Positions 22,401 through 31,622 are shown, counted from the first letter of the stretch. The stretch is DNA of 64,000 nucleotides from Strongylocentrotus droebachiensis (GCA_035222895.1 JAVYIG010000604.1:62001-126000), one strand, 5' to 3'. Numbers and translations: made by a program. The notes: generated by a model from the sequence alone, not told the origin.

Positions 22401-25400
22401 TGAGGAACCCCACCAATAGATACGCCTTTCCAACAACCTCCTTGTCCTTGCTGACATCTTCCTGGACTGTTTTAGAAAGGTATTGGTCAGCGTGAAACAA
22501 AGCTTGCGAAAGATCGGATGCTGCTTGATAAGCACTCGTCAGTATTTCATGCACATGTGTTTGCAGTCGGTCTCCAATGAGATAATCCATCTCACCCTTG
22601 CCAGTCTTGCCATCAACTCCGTCACTTCTCTGCCTCAGGTCTTCACACATTGACAGAAGCTTCTCGTAGAAGACGATACCATGGTGGATCTGACCGATCT
22701 TCAGGTTTAACTGAGCTAGGTTGTGATAGGCAGATGCCTCATAAATGTCATTCTTGTGACTCAGAGCCTGGGACAGTAGGGTGTGGAACTGGTCCATGGC
22801 CCTGTCTAGTTCCTCAAGCTTTTGATAACACATGGCAAGAAGGTACTGGGACTTGAGCTGGGTCTCTTCGTCCATTTGTTTCAGATCTTGGATGGTCTGC
22901 TGGACATGAATGCAGACATCATATTGCTTGGACTCGTACATGCATTCAGCTACGATCATCAGCTTCTCAATAGGGTTGGAATCTGTAAGAAAAGTGGGAA
23001 GAGAGATAAAAATAATTTGAACAAAGCCCATACTGTTTATTAAGAAAACAAAAATTGAACACCAATATCTGAAATTGTTGATGGCACACACAATACAATA
23101 AAACAGATTGATCACAATTCTTAACACCACACTTAAAATACATTTAAATTAACAAGTGACTAGCCTTTAGTTTTCTAGACCTTTTTTTCAAATTTGTACT
23201 ATGTATGCATGTAAAAAATGCATTAAACAGATTCTGAAACAATTGAATTTTCATACTTCAGGGGCCCGTTTCACAAAACTTGTCATCAGTGACAAATGAC
23301 AGTTTTTGTTTTAAGCTACTGAAATCCTTGCTTCTGATTGGTTATCAACGAATTTGTCACCGATATTTGTCATTTGTCATTGAAAAAAGGCTTTGTGAAA
23401 CACCCTCCAGATCAAAATGTAAAAAGACAGAAATAATAATGTATCAATCTTACTTTTCTCCTACATCCTCACTCATGTGTAAGTTCAGAGAGAAATTGGT
23501 TCATATTTCAAATAATGACACTTACCATCTAATTTCTGAAGGACATCATCAGGAAAATGACAGAGGTTTGCAGCAACGACTGCAACATTGTCAACAAGTT
23601 GGGTCTGATGGTTTTGATCATGGCGTAATGCTCTAAGGAAGGCAGTTATGGCAGGTCCATACTCCCCTAGGTTGTCAAGACACACTGCTAGCAGATAGTG
23701 GCCCTGTTGAAAATAATTTGTATTCAAGGTTTTTAATAGCACTACCAGAAATAAATTCACCAACTTCTCAGTATTACTGATTGATTCATTATGGGAATAA
23801 TAATAATAATAATAATAATGGTGACTTCTTATATAGCGCACATGTCCGTCACGTTGCGACGCTCCTGGCACGTACTGCCCTGATTATTACCCTGGCTTTA
23901 GCAAGGCAGCCACTGCGGCGCTCTAGCATTTCAAGGAATTAATTCCTGCCAGGTACCCCATTTACACTGAACCTAAACAGATAGTGCAGTCCACAGTACA
24001 TAGCAATAAAAGGGGATATTGTCCATCTGGAATTTTATAAAGTGAGTCACAAAATTGTTGTAAAAATATGATTACAATCACTAATGTTAATAAACATTAA
24101 CTTTTTGCTAATCTTAAAGTAAATATGGCAAGATTTCCTGCTTCCAGCATTGAAACATTAATTGTGTGATTAAGAGGAGCCATGTTTGCAATACAATGCA
24201 CAATAAACTAATGAAGGATCTATTCAAATGATTGAGGCAAATCATTGTTTCAAAATGATGGGAAAAATACAAACATGATTATGTCTTAAATGTGAATGCC
24301 CTACAACAGTACAAAAACAGGATTCTATTTTGGTACTTAAAGCCCCACTGTACTACTTGTAGCTATACTTGCTCCCTCTATATAGAAACAATGCCTAATC
24401 GGTGACCATTGGTCCCCATGATCCTCTTTTTCTTATGTTAATTGAGAGCTGAGTTGAAGAGATAGCCACCTGTCAGTGACCACCCTGGGTGGTCTAATCC
24501 CTCCTAGATAAACTAGTACAGATGGCCTTAAATTCACACTGCTATTGAACAGCATTAGCATCTATATTGCACTTGGCGAATCAACTACTAAAACCAAATA
24601 CCTGTGGAACATGGGGGTTGAGTCTCACAAGGACAGCTGCATCAATCCTAGCTTCTTGATAGTCTTTGAGTTCAATGTTAGAGACTGTCCTCTTGGACAG
24701 GAGCTGGACATTCTCCTCATCTATCTCTAGAGCTTCTTTGTAGCAGGCAGATGCATCGGCATAATTCTTCTTCTTGAAGGCTCTATCTCCAAGCTTCTGA
24801 AGTTTGCGAACCTGCAGAGAAAAAATTGATAGCGTTACCAGGGGTCTTGTTAATTATTTTTGAAGGAGGTAATTTGAATTTTATAGGAGGTACCATCACT
24901 GCGAGGGAGCGAAGCGACCGAGGGGGGGAGGGTGTGGGAGGGGGGTATCCCCCCTGCCACGGTAGGGACCTTTTGGGATTTTCCACTTGAAATCGTGCAA
25001 TCTGGTGCATACCTATAAGAAGAAAATTTGTAGTTATCTTTCCTACCTTGTATTACACATATATTGTAATAAACACACATATTGTTCATGTTTAATATTA
25101 CATGAACAATCATAACTCATAAGAAAAGTTATTAAGTTGATAATTATTTATCACTTTGTACCATTACTTTGTAATTTTTAATTAAACTGAGATGATGTAC
25201 CATACTCAATCTTTCTACATCATGATTTGTTGAATACATGTACAGTATTTAAATAATGGGCAGCAGAGGCTAGATTTTGATTTTTTTTTTTTTACTTGTG
25301 ACTTTTATTTGGCTCCCCATATGAATTCTCATTTAATTATTTTTTTTTGACATGAAATTATTGAATACATTTAAGAATTTACTTCAGTTCCTGTTCATTT

Positions 25401-27018
25401 TATAATGTTATATCACTGTTTTTCCTGACAAAGTGAAGACACTGTATATTTGTTTATTCAACTTTTTTAAGGAAATAAGTTATGTGCGATCGGAAGTTAG
25501 TTTTTAATATTCGCGGAGCGCGAGCCTGCATATACCATGCGAGCTAGCTGCGGGGGTCCGCCGGGGACGGCCGTGGCCGGCCTAAACTCAGCCGAGTTCA
25601 AAACTCTGTTGCCGATTTGCGCATCTCAGAATCTAAAGTACGTTGTCTCTAGACATTGCACGCACGTGTATAGGCCCCGGTTTCCGTGATCTTCAAATAT
25701 CAAATCGGCAACGGATAGTTTGGTTACAGCGAGCTAGCTTCAGTTTTGTTATGATCAGTGTGCATCGTCTTCTCGCGTGCACATCGGGATCGCAATGGGG
25801 TAGGGACGGGCGGGCTTGGCCGCCGCGCTGTGGGGGGAGAACTGCGATGTAACGTTAGATAGATAGGTCTAGGTAAGTACGGACGACGTCGCGTTCGTGA
25901 TCGTAAGGGATTTCGTCGACTGCGGCCGTGTATGTGCGGCACTAATTATATCTTGGACGAAATTAAGGAAATTTTGGATTAGCATTGATTTAGATCTACT
26001 TTCTGTGATTTTTGCAAGGTTTATTATAGGAATTATAGCCGGTAAGAAACGAGTGAATAGGCGGCAAGTTTTACCGGTTACCGGCTTTAAACGACAGCCC
26101 TGCGTTACAAAATAGTATATTGAGATGTATATCCCATTTAACTTTACTTTTTAAGTGTTTTTCAATAAATGCACAAGTGAACTGAAACCATGTAAAATAA
26201 TGCAATTACCGGTATGTCAGTCATAACTCTTGAGAACCCTCAATCTTATTTAAATGTAAGCCAACATCATCATCTTGGCCGAGTGCCTCTCCAAAAATGT
26301 GCTGAGAATATTTTATTCCTTGCTTGTGGAACTACCTACCCACCACCATAAATACTGTTGAATATGCATGTGGAGTGGACCAGGTCAAGTATCTATTGAA
26401 TTCCTATTTAATTGTGCAGTATTTGTAGCAATTTTTTAAATACAGGAGAGTATACGTGTAGGTTCAACTGGTCTTTTGAAGAGGTTTAGTATCTCAATTG
26501 CAAAACATGTAAAGCCAGGTATGTCATGCTTTATTACTGCATGCAAAGGAAAGGCACTATATGTAAGCCTTTTTGACTGGGGTGAAGATTTAAAAATGTT
26601 CACTCCTGCTCTTTTCACATTTTTGACATACATGTATTAATGAGATTTTCATGGAGACAATCTTTATATTTTCTCTTTTAGTTCACAATCTATTGATACT
26701 TTTCAGAGCTAAATCCTTCACCCCTCCATTTACGGGGAAAAGTAACGACGCAAAGATATGCTTTAGACCAAAAGCTTCAGTCTCTTGATACATCAAGGGG
26801 TAGGTTGTTCCATTTAGACTACCTCTGGCTCCTCTGAACGCCTCGATCTACACAGATTATGTGGGGAGTGTTGACAAACATCATTTACCAGACGATTATG
26901 TATGTAGAAATGCCAAGTGACTTACGCTTTCAATTTCATCTGTTTCACTGATGGGTTCGCTGAATTCTGCGATGCTTGCAACACTTAGGCTCTGTCGACC
27001 AGGTATATCTGCTGCCAT
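9221..27018 (-). CDS. TPR-CHAT domain protein, TTC28-like (15 coding exons, complete)
   Basis: A protein of about 1600 residues assembled from 15 exons whose phases all agree (4803 coding bases). Residues 1-31 are a short leader; 32-160 form an STI1-type TPR block (KLGDRAFKKKNYADASACYK...ALEID); about 170-520 hold further TPRs (AYGCLGRVYHRLCNYTLAQS, EAFKCLEKYLRVSRKLDEF). About 625-1170 is a CHAT domain: EVIIVPNGVL at 756, GIVVMGNP, LIHLALYG at 1007, LVVLSCCYG at 1057, and GAQCVLVMLWAVND after 1082. The tail has two modules like those after CHAT in TTC28 (LLNLLGF...VVFPTWDP; ILQAMGF...LILFEG), then a Ser/Pro-rich basic segment. The canonical catalytic His of CHAT is Tyr1012; the Cys (1063) remains. 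TTC28-like proteins are cytoplasmic scaffolds implicated in mitosis and midbody; that role here is inference. Confidence 0.9.
9555..10711. other. TPR-CHAT intron 14
   Basis: AT-rich, about 1.16 kb; no repeat or hidden exon recognised. AAGTTTACTTTC...TATAC words near 10670 look like fragments of a MITE end. Confidence 0.5.
10712..10788 (-). CDS. TPR-CHAT exon 14
   Basis: Acceptor TTTTGTGCACAG, donor AAGGG|GTGAGT. Reads MDFSTPWGSEEAQHPEV. It is in frame with both neighbours, so its ATG is internal. Confidence 0.82.
10825..11186 (-). mobile_element. TTAA MITE family M2, truncated copy 2
   Basis: Right end is the intact CAAAACTTTGTATTACCTTTAA terminus. The interior matches copies 1 and 3 in reverse order (TTTGGATGCCCCTGTGAAAA, AAAACACTTCTGCTTTCGAG). 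The left terminus is missing, so it is deleted at about 10825. Sits in TPR-CHAT intron 13. Confidence 0.75.
11187..11812. other. TPR-CHAT intron 13, remainder
   Basis: AT-rich; nothing recognised. Confidence 0.5.
11813..12059 (-). CDS. TPR-CHAT exon 13 (basic Ser/Pro-rich)
   Basis: Acceptor ATCTTTTAG, donor AACAAG|GTATGA. The first half is helical (QLDAVLQVLCAVSG); the second is basic and disordered, with SKSPRQSPSKS and TTPPRTINR, i.e. several S/T-P sites next to Lys/Arg as in proline-directed kinase targets. Confidence 0.88.
12060..12818. other. TPR-CHAT intron 12
   Basis: About 760 bp. The stretch 12430-12740 is less AT-rich than its surroundings and may be an unidentified repeat. No exon in the required phase. 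Confidence 0.5.
12819..12976 (-). CDS. TPR-CHAT exon 12
   Basis: Acceptor CTTTAG|CTG, donor ACAA|GTGAGA. Reads LSITKHMPEIQLRCN then AREILQAMGFRQVGKLILFE, the second TTC28-like tail module. Confidence 0.88.
12977..13562. other. TPR-CHAT intron 11
   Basis: About 590 bp with a (TC)17 tract at 13401-13434; otherwise nothing recognised. Confidence 0.6.
13401..13434 (+). repeat. (TC)n microsatellite
   Basis: Uninterrupted CT dinucleotides. Further CT-rich tracts occur at 13950-14015. Confidence 0.95.
13563..13648 (-). CDS. TPR-CHAT exon 11
   Basis: Acceptor TTTATTAACAG, donor ATT|GTAAGT. Short helix EVSHCLAKVLAEHDKLTSG; phases 1 in, 0 out. Confidence 0.85.
13649..14507. other. TPR-CHAT intron 10
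   Basis: Holds a CT-rich tract (13950-14015) and the MITE at 14136-14471. Confidence 0.6.
14136..14471. mobile_element. MITE family M4 (AGGGGTGTTTCATAAAGC ends)
   Basis: Left terminus AGGGGTGTTTCATAAAGCTG and right terminus CAGCTTTATGAAACACCCCC are inverse. Inner arms also pair (ATGACTTTACGAATGACTT against AAAGTCATTTGTAACTTTAT). It stops about 36 bp from the splice donor of exon 10. Confidence 0.85.
14508..14736 (-). CDS. TPR-CHAT exon 10
   Basis: Acceptor CTTGATATAG, donor CATTG|GTGAAT. Encodes FPSWILPVEVFRSPSAAPLL, LLGFHF and VVFPTWDPDALLDPALQAF, a module resembling the one after CHAT in TTC28. A MITE ends only about 36 bases beyond the donor. Confidence 0.88.
14737..15918. other. TPR-CHAT intron 9
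   Basis: AT-rich; contains MITE M3 copy 2 (15280-15703) and a C run near 15774-15788. Confidence 0.6.
15280..15703. mobile_element. MITE family M3, copy 2
   Basis: Ends GTCAATTCAATAC and GTACTGAATTGAATACAGCCCC. Interior words (TTGGAGGCCTTGATTG, GGCATATGGTTTTGATAAGC, TGACGTCATAATGCTTATCA) match the copy at 8690-9135. Somewhat more decayed. Confidence 0.8.
15919..16022 (-). CDS. TPR-CHAT exon 9
   Basis: Acceptor preceded by a long T tract (CTTTCTTCAG), donor AGTCTG|GTATGA. Helical segment DSALITKLCSHLASALSHHV; no domain recognised. Confidence 0.8.
16023..17131. other. TPR-CHAT intron 8
   Basis: Begins with an A18 run after a poly-pyrimidine acceptor. From about 16766 (CTCCTGCCAACATTTGAAAA) to 17118 lies a diverged repeat-like, AT-rich segment with many GAAT/ATTC words. 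No exon found. Confidence 0.5.
17132..17304 (-). CDS. TPR-CHAT exon 8
   Basis: Acceptor CTATGTAG, donor CTCAAG|GTAAGA. Begins FQDARHWAAFHVIGFD, the W-x-x-F-x-x-x-G strand closing the CHAT fold, then a helical segment. Confidence 0.9.
17305..17883. other. TPR-CHAT intron 7
   Basis: T-rich with G9-G10 runs (17466-17486, 17538-17547) and a T20 run; probably decayed repeat. Confidence 0.6.
17884..18031 (-). CDS. TPR-CHAT exon 7 (end of CHAT)
   Basis: Acceptor TTTGTTTGAAG, donor AATAG|GTGAAT. Reads GAQCVLVMLWAVNDLV then FYLALQEG, the classical AGA-x-x-V-x-x-x-L-W-x-V-x-D end of CHAT domains. Confidence 0.93.
18032..19015. other. TPR-CHAT intron 6
   Basis: Mostly Helitron-like copy B (18178-18775); the remainder is AT-rich. 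Confidence 0.6.
18178..18775 (-). mobile_element. Non-autonomous Helitron/Helentron-like element, copy B
   Basis: Same layout as copy A but shorter and more decayed: CTAG at 18178, palindrome degraded to CTTCAACTGCGCGCAGTCTA, ATGCCTCTG...CGGAGGCAT at the other end, followed by AAAATTA. Two to three diverged core units carry TGACCTTTGACC-type motifs. CTAG is followed by TT on the element strand, as in all copies. Confidence 0.72.
19016..19382 (-). CDS. TPR-CHAT exon 6 (CHAT catalytic half)
   Basis: Acceptor GGGTTCTTGCAG, donor GCTGCAG|GTTTGT. Carries THKIADYL, VTKEAIL, LIHLALYGSWED and LVVLSCCYG...LAFIAA. The HxxxHG pattern of active CHAT proteases reads HLALYG, so the second His is Tyr; the Cys of the LVVLSxC motif is kept. 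Confidence 0.92.
19383..20128. other. TPR-CHAT intron 5
   Basis: About 750 bp of AT-rich DNA; nothing recognised. Confidence 0.6.
20129..20535 (-). CDS. TPR-CHAT exon 5 (CHAT insert)
   Basis: Acceptor CCTTCTAG|GTGTTCC, donor GGTAAG|GTAAGT. A poorly conserved linker followed by GIAGIVVMGNPTLP, the strand that opens the CHAT catalytic half. A second GT four bases earlier would break the phase into exon 6. Confidence 0.9.
20536..20990. other. TPR-CHAT intron 4
   Basis: About 455 bp; nothing recognised beyond a short CATCATCA run near 20925. Confidence 0.6.
20991..22982 (-). CDS. TPR-CHAT exon 4 (large: TPR array and start of CHAT)
   Basis: 1992 bases, by far the largest exon. Acceptor TTTCTTACAG|AT, donor TCAG|GTGAGC. 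It holds about six further TPR motifs and the N-terminal half of CHAT (STVVYYDVTDLGVLTWVL; EPIAEHV..GEVIIVPNGVL; LSFASL; TSIPSLMVL). The open frame runs about 50 codons further upstream, but that part is intron because the acceptor and the phase of exon 3 fix the start. Confidence 0.95.
22983..23525. other. TPR-CHAT intron 3
   Basis: Open in the frame of exon 4 for about 150 bp but intronic. Holds the MITE at 23261-23409. Confidence 0.6.
23261..23409. mobile_element. MITE family M5 (GGGCCCGTTTCACAAA ends)
   Basis: Left end GGGGCCCGTTTCACAAAACT, right end GGCTTTGTGAAACACCCTCC. Internal inverse blocks GTGACAAATGACAG and TTTGTCATTTGTCATTG. About 149 bp, no coding capacity. Its termini resemble M1-type ends at 3092. 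Confidence 0.8.
23526..23703 (-). CDS. TPR-CHAT exon 3
   Basis: Acceptor TTTTCAACAG, donor GATG|GTAAGT, phase 0 in and 1 out. Continues the TPR block: GHYLLAVCLDNLGEYGPAI. Confidence 0.9.
23797..23960 (+). repeat. (AAT)n plus TATATAGCGC repeat segment
   Basis: Eight AAT units, then GGTGACTTCTTATATAGCGC and a GC-richer body with GCAGCCACTGCGGCG. A shorter relative follows (ATA)n at 48650. Probably the 3' part of a retroelement; the class is not certain. Confidence 0.55.
24337..24531 (+). mobile_element. TTAA MITE family M1 (piggyBac-like), copy 1
   Basis: TTAA|AGCCCCACTGTACTAC at the left and AGTACAGATGGCC|TTAA at the right: imperfect inverted termini inside a TTAA duplication. 195 bp, the same length as the copy at 57879-58073. 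Confidence 0.82.
24602..24811 (-). CDS. TPR-CHAT exon 2 (first TPRs)
   Basis: Acceptor TTTTTTCTCTGCAG, donor CCACAG|GTATTT, 70 codons in phase 0. Encodes paired TPR helices resembling Hop/STI1 TPRs (GDRAFKKKNYADASACYKEA). Confidence 0.9.
24812..26925. other. TPR-CHAT intron 1
   Basis: Over 2 kb. Starts with a repeat marked by GCGAGGGAGCGAAGCGACCG and G runs (24840-24990), then AT-rich DNA, then a CpG-rich block (25490-25930). Confidence 0.6.
25490..25930. promoter_or_regulatory. CpG-rich block in TPR-CHAT intron 1, possible promoter
   Basis: Sharply richer in CG than the AT-rich surroundings (CGCGGAGCGCGAGC, CCGCCGGGGACGGCCGTGGC, GACGACGTCGCGTTCG). A plus-strand donor TCTAG|GTAAGTACG lies at about 25872. 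It could be an alternative promoter or the 5' exon of an unknown plus-strand transcript. No coding exon is supported. Confidence 0.35.
26926..27018 (-). CDS. TPR-CHAT exon 1 (start codon)
   Basis: ATG at 27018-27016 in TTTCCAAGATGGCAGC, with a purine at -3 and G at +4. Reads MAADIPGRQSLSV...TDEIES and ends in phase 0 at donor AGC|GTAAGT. Chosen as start because it is the only ATG exon upstream in the right phase with a strong donor. Confidence 0.75.
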
Positions 27019-28241
27019 CTTGGAAACTCACAGTAGCTCAGCAAGGTAATTGAATATCAACCGCCCATGGCCTTGTAAAAGTTATCTGTAATCGGCAATA
27101 GCTGAAGAAGTAAAATTGACATGTTAAAAACTCAATAACTTACAATTACCGTCTGCCTGACTGTTTTATGAATGACCCATACTAGATCTAGATGGGTATT
27201 TCTGTCTAGGTTTAGAATAGACTACTGACAATTGCTTTACCAGTAGGGGACGCTGGTCCAAGAATAAGGATCGTCTTCGTAAAAGCTGACAGACGCATCA
27301 GCAAAAAATAGGGATCGCCCCGTTTTCACTGATGATTTCCGATCCGGGCGTTGGAGATGCGAAAAAACGGATTCCTCAATGATTTTCTTGATGCATTTCG
27401 ATCACATTGACTTTGTAATTTGTAGACCTACAGAGACTTTCACATTATGAGCGATAAATCCTTAATAGACGAACAACCCATACAAATAGACGGTGAACTG
27501 GAGGTATTTAATTTTATTAAGCGGAATCTGTTTTTCGCATTGCCAGCGCGCAGATCGGGATAACGCCATTACGAACGTGTAGATGGCGCACAGTTTTTCC
27601 TTCATAATCATTTTGCCTTCGGCGTAGACTAGAAGGGATGAGATTGATTTAGACGACTCCGGCAGCGAGAGTTTAACACGGCTTGCAAGATTTTCAACAT
27701 GGATGTCGATTTTGACCCATAATTTCCTTAAAAGGGACCATTAAACGGATTATTTCAATCAAGTTAGTAAGTGGAACCGATGTTTTATAGCCGAGGCCTA
27801 GATCTAATTTACATTTGGATATGCACGAGGCAAAATGACATTTTGGGGGATTTTGGGGGCAAAACGCTACGACCTGAAATGGCCATGGCGTTATCAAGGG
27901 AATGTGTATAGATCTCTAGACGGTTTCCGTCTCTAAAGAGAGAGCCGGCCGACCCTACCCCAATATTTAGATTAAGAGGCTAACGAACGAAAGAGACGGA
28001 AAATTCGGTCTATAATCAATCATGACCACTATGAAAGACACCACACCACAATATCCTCGTTTAGTTGCTGAAAAGGCTTTTGACGAGTACCAGCATAGAT
28101 CTAGACGTAGATAGCAGGAGCCGCGCCGAGTCGACAAATCAAATTGCATGCAGCTGCAGCCGCCAGTTATCCGGTCTGGGCTTGGGGCCCTGCTCTAGGC
28201 CTCGGGTCGCACGGCAGTAGGGGCCGTCCAGCGGCTGCGGG

Positions 28242-28268
28242 ATGGAAGATGACGATGAGGGGACGAAG
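28242..28268 (+). CDS. Possible divergent first coding exon (uncertain)
   Basis: In a CpG-rich setting, GGGATGGAAGATGACGATGA is followed after nine codons (MEDDDEGTK) by a good donor AAG|GTAACT. This is the look of a first coding exon, 1.2 kb from the divergent TPR-CHAT start. No downstream partner exon was found before COP1, so it could be the start of an unseen gene or chance. Confidence 0.22.
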
Positions 28269-28639
28269 GTAACTAAACAACATACTAGTCATAGGCCTAC
28301 TAATTTTCTTTAGCATTGTTATAACTTCATGAAATATGCTCAATTCAAAGTGTATGATGACTTTAATTTGTAAATATGATGTTTGATAAAAAAGGAGAAA
28401 TTTATTGCAAAGTCTCGCTTCTCACCTCAGGAAACGTACACGAACTGCTTTCATGAAACCTAGGCAACATTTCTTTTCGCTTTCACAATGATGAATACCG
28501 CGTACTGCGCTTCTAGCTGATATATGGGAGCAGCGAAATTACTCAGGAGAGATTTCACAAGTTGAAGAACAAGACAATATAATGTCCAATTTTCACCTCA
28601 GATAAGTTCGTACTAATTAATTGGCACGTGCTCCTCTCC

Positions 28640-30560
28640 TTTTCTAATAGGCAGGGGCGGCGATCCCGGGGGGGGGGGGGAACGTCGGGGGGGGGGGGAA
28701 ACGTCCCCCCCCCCCGATTTTTTTTTTTTTTTTTTTTAGGGGTGGGGGGACCACCCCCAAGAAATTTTGAAAAAGTGCCAAAACAAATGTATAGCAAATA
28801 CTGACTAAACACTGCAACACACTTTTAGGCTCTGGAAACGGCCCAAGAGTGCAGAGTTAACAGGGGCTGATCTAGGGGGCACAGGGGGCACGAGCCCCCC
28901 CTGCTTATATTCAGCGCGGCCGGCTAAGACGTTGCGAAATATTCGGCCCGATTTAAAAATGTTAAACCTCCCCTCTTGAAAAAATCCTGCGTACGCTACT
29001 GATTTCACCCCATGCCATTTTGTGCCCCCCCCCCCCCCGGTAAGAAATTCCTGGATTCGCCACTGGTTAAGAATAATAAAAATGCAAAAAATCTTCTTGC
29101 TCCGTCTACGCTCCCTCGCATAATATCCTCCAATATGTAAATATTGTAGAATATCTGTATTCTGTTGGTATCACGTAAGCACAGTTTACACTGAATGTTT
29201 ACAAGATTAAGAGATATAGAAATAAATCAGTAGGCCTACAGCCTACTACATGTTCTTTTAAGAAGTCCCTTCCTACCTACTTGCTGAAATTTACCTATTA
29301 AATATTTACAACCCTTTGGACTGCACACTAAATACCGGAAAGTAAAAGTGAAGTGTGAAAAAAAAAAGTATATTGCTTGTTTTTGTGCTATAGTTTTGCT
29401 AAAGAATGTAATTTTTAAATACAACAAAAACCTGTGAGGGGGTAGCATCAAGCGCGGATCCAGGATTTCTTCGGGGTGGGGGCCCAAATTTGAAATCAAT
29501 TTGAAATTTAGTGTGCTGAAATATGAAAATCGTGCCGGCCAATATTTCGCTCAGTGGGGGGGGGGGGGGGGGGGGGGTTAGTGAGCACTAATTTTATTTT
29601 TTTGCTCCCAGAAATTTAATCGCGCCAGCCGAAAATTCGCTCAGTGGGGGGGGGGGGAGCACTAATTTTGTTTGTTGGCCCTCGAAATTTTGAAAAAAAT
29701 TGCTCCCTCCCCCCCCCCCCCTTTTGAGCGCCAGGGGGGAGGGGCATATCCAAAAAAAAGGTGAAATTAACGTTAAAAAATGTAAAAATACACATTTTTT
29801 TTTCTCCAGGATCCGCCACTGGGTAGCATAGGGCTATATAATAAGACTTGTTATATAGCTCTAAGGGGGTATTCACTTCCGTCACATTCGCCCCTCTTAC
29901 TGGCGTACTGATGGGGTGGGGTCTTTGAGGGCAGTTGCCCCCTAAATCAAATGAAAACGTGGTATATTTCTAATTTGATAACAGTGATTTACAAATGTTG
30001 CCGAAACGGCATAATTTTTTCCTGAGCTCCACGAGGCTCTGCCCCCTGGTTGCTCATCTGACTGTGTTTAAATGCGTTAATCCCTGAGCTTCTGGGGGAT
30101 CCGCCCCATGGACCTCACTCCAATTACTGACCTACCAGTGACACAAATAAGGTATCAAAATATGCTAATCTGACCGTAATGAAATGCCTAAAACCCCAGA
30201 GCCCCTAAATGCTCATCTGATCGTGATTAGATGACTACAACTCCTAAGCTTCATGGGGCTCCGAGGCTTTTACGTTTCACTGGCTTCGCTCGCTTTGCTC
30301 TACCTGATCGTATATACTTTAGCCCCCCCCCCCCCCCACCCCCTACTTTGAAAAAACTGTAACATGTAAGGGTGGTGGTGATGCGGATATCCCCCCCCCC
30401 CTCCCCCCCCCCCCCCCCCAAAAAAAAAAAAAAATCTCATTACGCCCCTGGCACCTCTCGTTCACTATGCTCCCTCGTCCCTCGCATTTCGCCTCCCCCG
30501 GTCATGAAAAGAAATCTCCGCCCCTGCTAAAAACTGTCTTATCCCTTTTTATATTATAGT
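28640..30560. repeat. Decayed repeat zone with long homopolymers
   Basis: Runs of 9 to more than 20 G or C recur (28670-28710, 29020-29038, 29557-29577, 29646-29657, 29709-29721, 30323-30337, 30391-30419), each next to A or T runs and to phrases such as ATTCGCCACTGG and GGATCCGCCACTGG. Between 30020 and 30260 a TGCTCATCTGA(C/T)(C/T)GTG-containing unit repeats about three times. Source family not identified. Confidence 0.6.
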
Positions 30561-31009
30561 ATCCCCTTTTCCTCTCATCATTAAACGTGCCCCCAATTTA
30601 AAGCGACTAAGCTCGTTCACATTTATAGATGGCATATGATTATGTTACTTAATTATCAATAGCCTGAGTCTTTTCTGTCTTTCGTTATGAGAATGTGCTT
30701 ATATATCCCATGGACCTACTATGGATATCCCCATTAGAAAAGTGGGGCATGCAGTGGCGTAAAATATCGTGTTTCCAATCTTGTCAACGATAGAAGCTAC
30801 CCCTTACCAACTATACAGTATATATACTGTCGGAAAGCTTAGACTCTGAAAAGTCCAAATATAACAACCACAAAGCCATATTCTACTTATAACAAAAGTG
30901 AAATGAGATATTTCCAAACAAAACAAGAACTTACAGATTTTCGAAACTCAAAAGTCCCCAACCACTGCTACTCAAAAGTGTACAGGTATATCACTTGTTA
31001 AATTTAAAG

Positions 31010-31224
31010 GTGGTGGTGGTGGTGGTTATTTTACCTGACAGCTAAGAAAGCAATAAATGCTTGTTAGTAAGCAACCAGAAGACCGACGGCTTAAGGTCCT
31101 CTCCGAGGGACCTGGTAATGAGGATTAATGCCTTACCAAAGGGCACTAGCGCATCGCCTTGGTTTCGAACCCGGGTCACCGGAAAACAAGACCACTGCTC
31201 TACCGACTGAGCTATCGCGCCTCC
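31010..31224 (-). mobile_element. tRNA-derived SINE, family S-A, best copy
   Basis: Minus strand starts GGAGGCGCGATAGCTCAGTC, giving an intact A box (TAGCTCAGTCGGTAGAGC), then B box GGGTTCGAAACC. The body has GGCATTAATCCTCATTACC and TTATTGCTTTCTTAGCTGTC, ending in (ACC)n. Both RNA polymerase III boxes are intact, so this is the youngest-looking copy in the window. Confidence 0.85.
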
Positions 31225-31590
31225 ATAAATAGTATTTTTATTTAACTTCAATTTAATGATGGCTTTTTGAAATATTCTGCTGTTTTCACAGTGAGATAAA
31301 AGTGATTTGAAAACTCAGAAAAATTCTTGAAAAACTGTAATATTTTGGTTCACCATATAGGTAAACCCCTCAAAAAACATCATCAAAATGATTTTCTCCT
31401 GGAAGATGAGATGAGGTTTAACCAGCATAGAATTCAGATTCTCCTTTGTTTTGTTGAGGATTGATAGAAGTTTCTTTTAAAGAAGTTGACTGCTTTCATA
31501 TCCTTACTTCTGGAATGTTCAACAATTATTGTTTGACCTACGTCATTTCTGCAATAAATATTCTGAGCTAGCGTCGGGTCAAGATTGGAA

Positions 31591-31591
31591 C

Positions 31592-31622
<31 letters not shown>

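Larger units (their letters stand above)
23704..24601. other. TPR-CHAT intron 2
   Basis: Contains (AAT)n at 23797-23820, followed by a dispersed segment starting TTCTTATATAGCGCAC that recurs in part at 48650-48715, and a TTAA MITE at 24337-24531. Confidence 0.6.

Noticed and set aside
22983..23130. About 50 extra N-terminal residues of the large open frame on the minus strand (MVLRIVINLFYC...)
   Set aside because: They lie upstream of a clear acceptor (TTTCTTACAG) and the phase from exon 3 joins at 22982; hydrophobic intron translation.
31150..31224. Functional tRNA gene
   Set aside because: tRNA-like head is part of a SINE with two further decayed copies; no complete cloverleaf.
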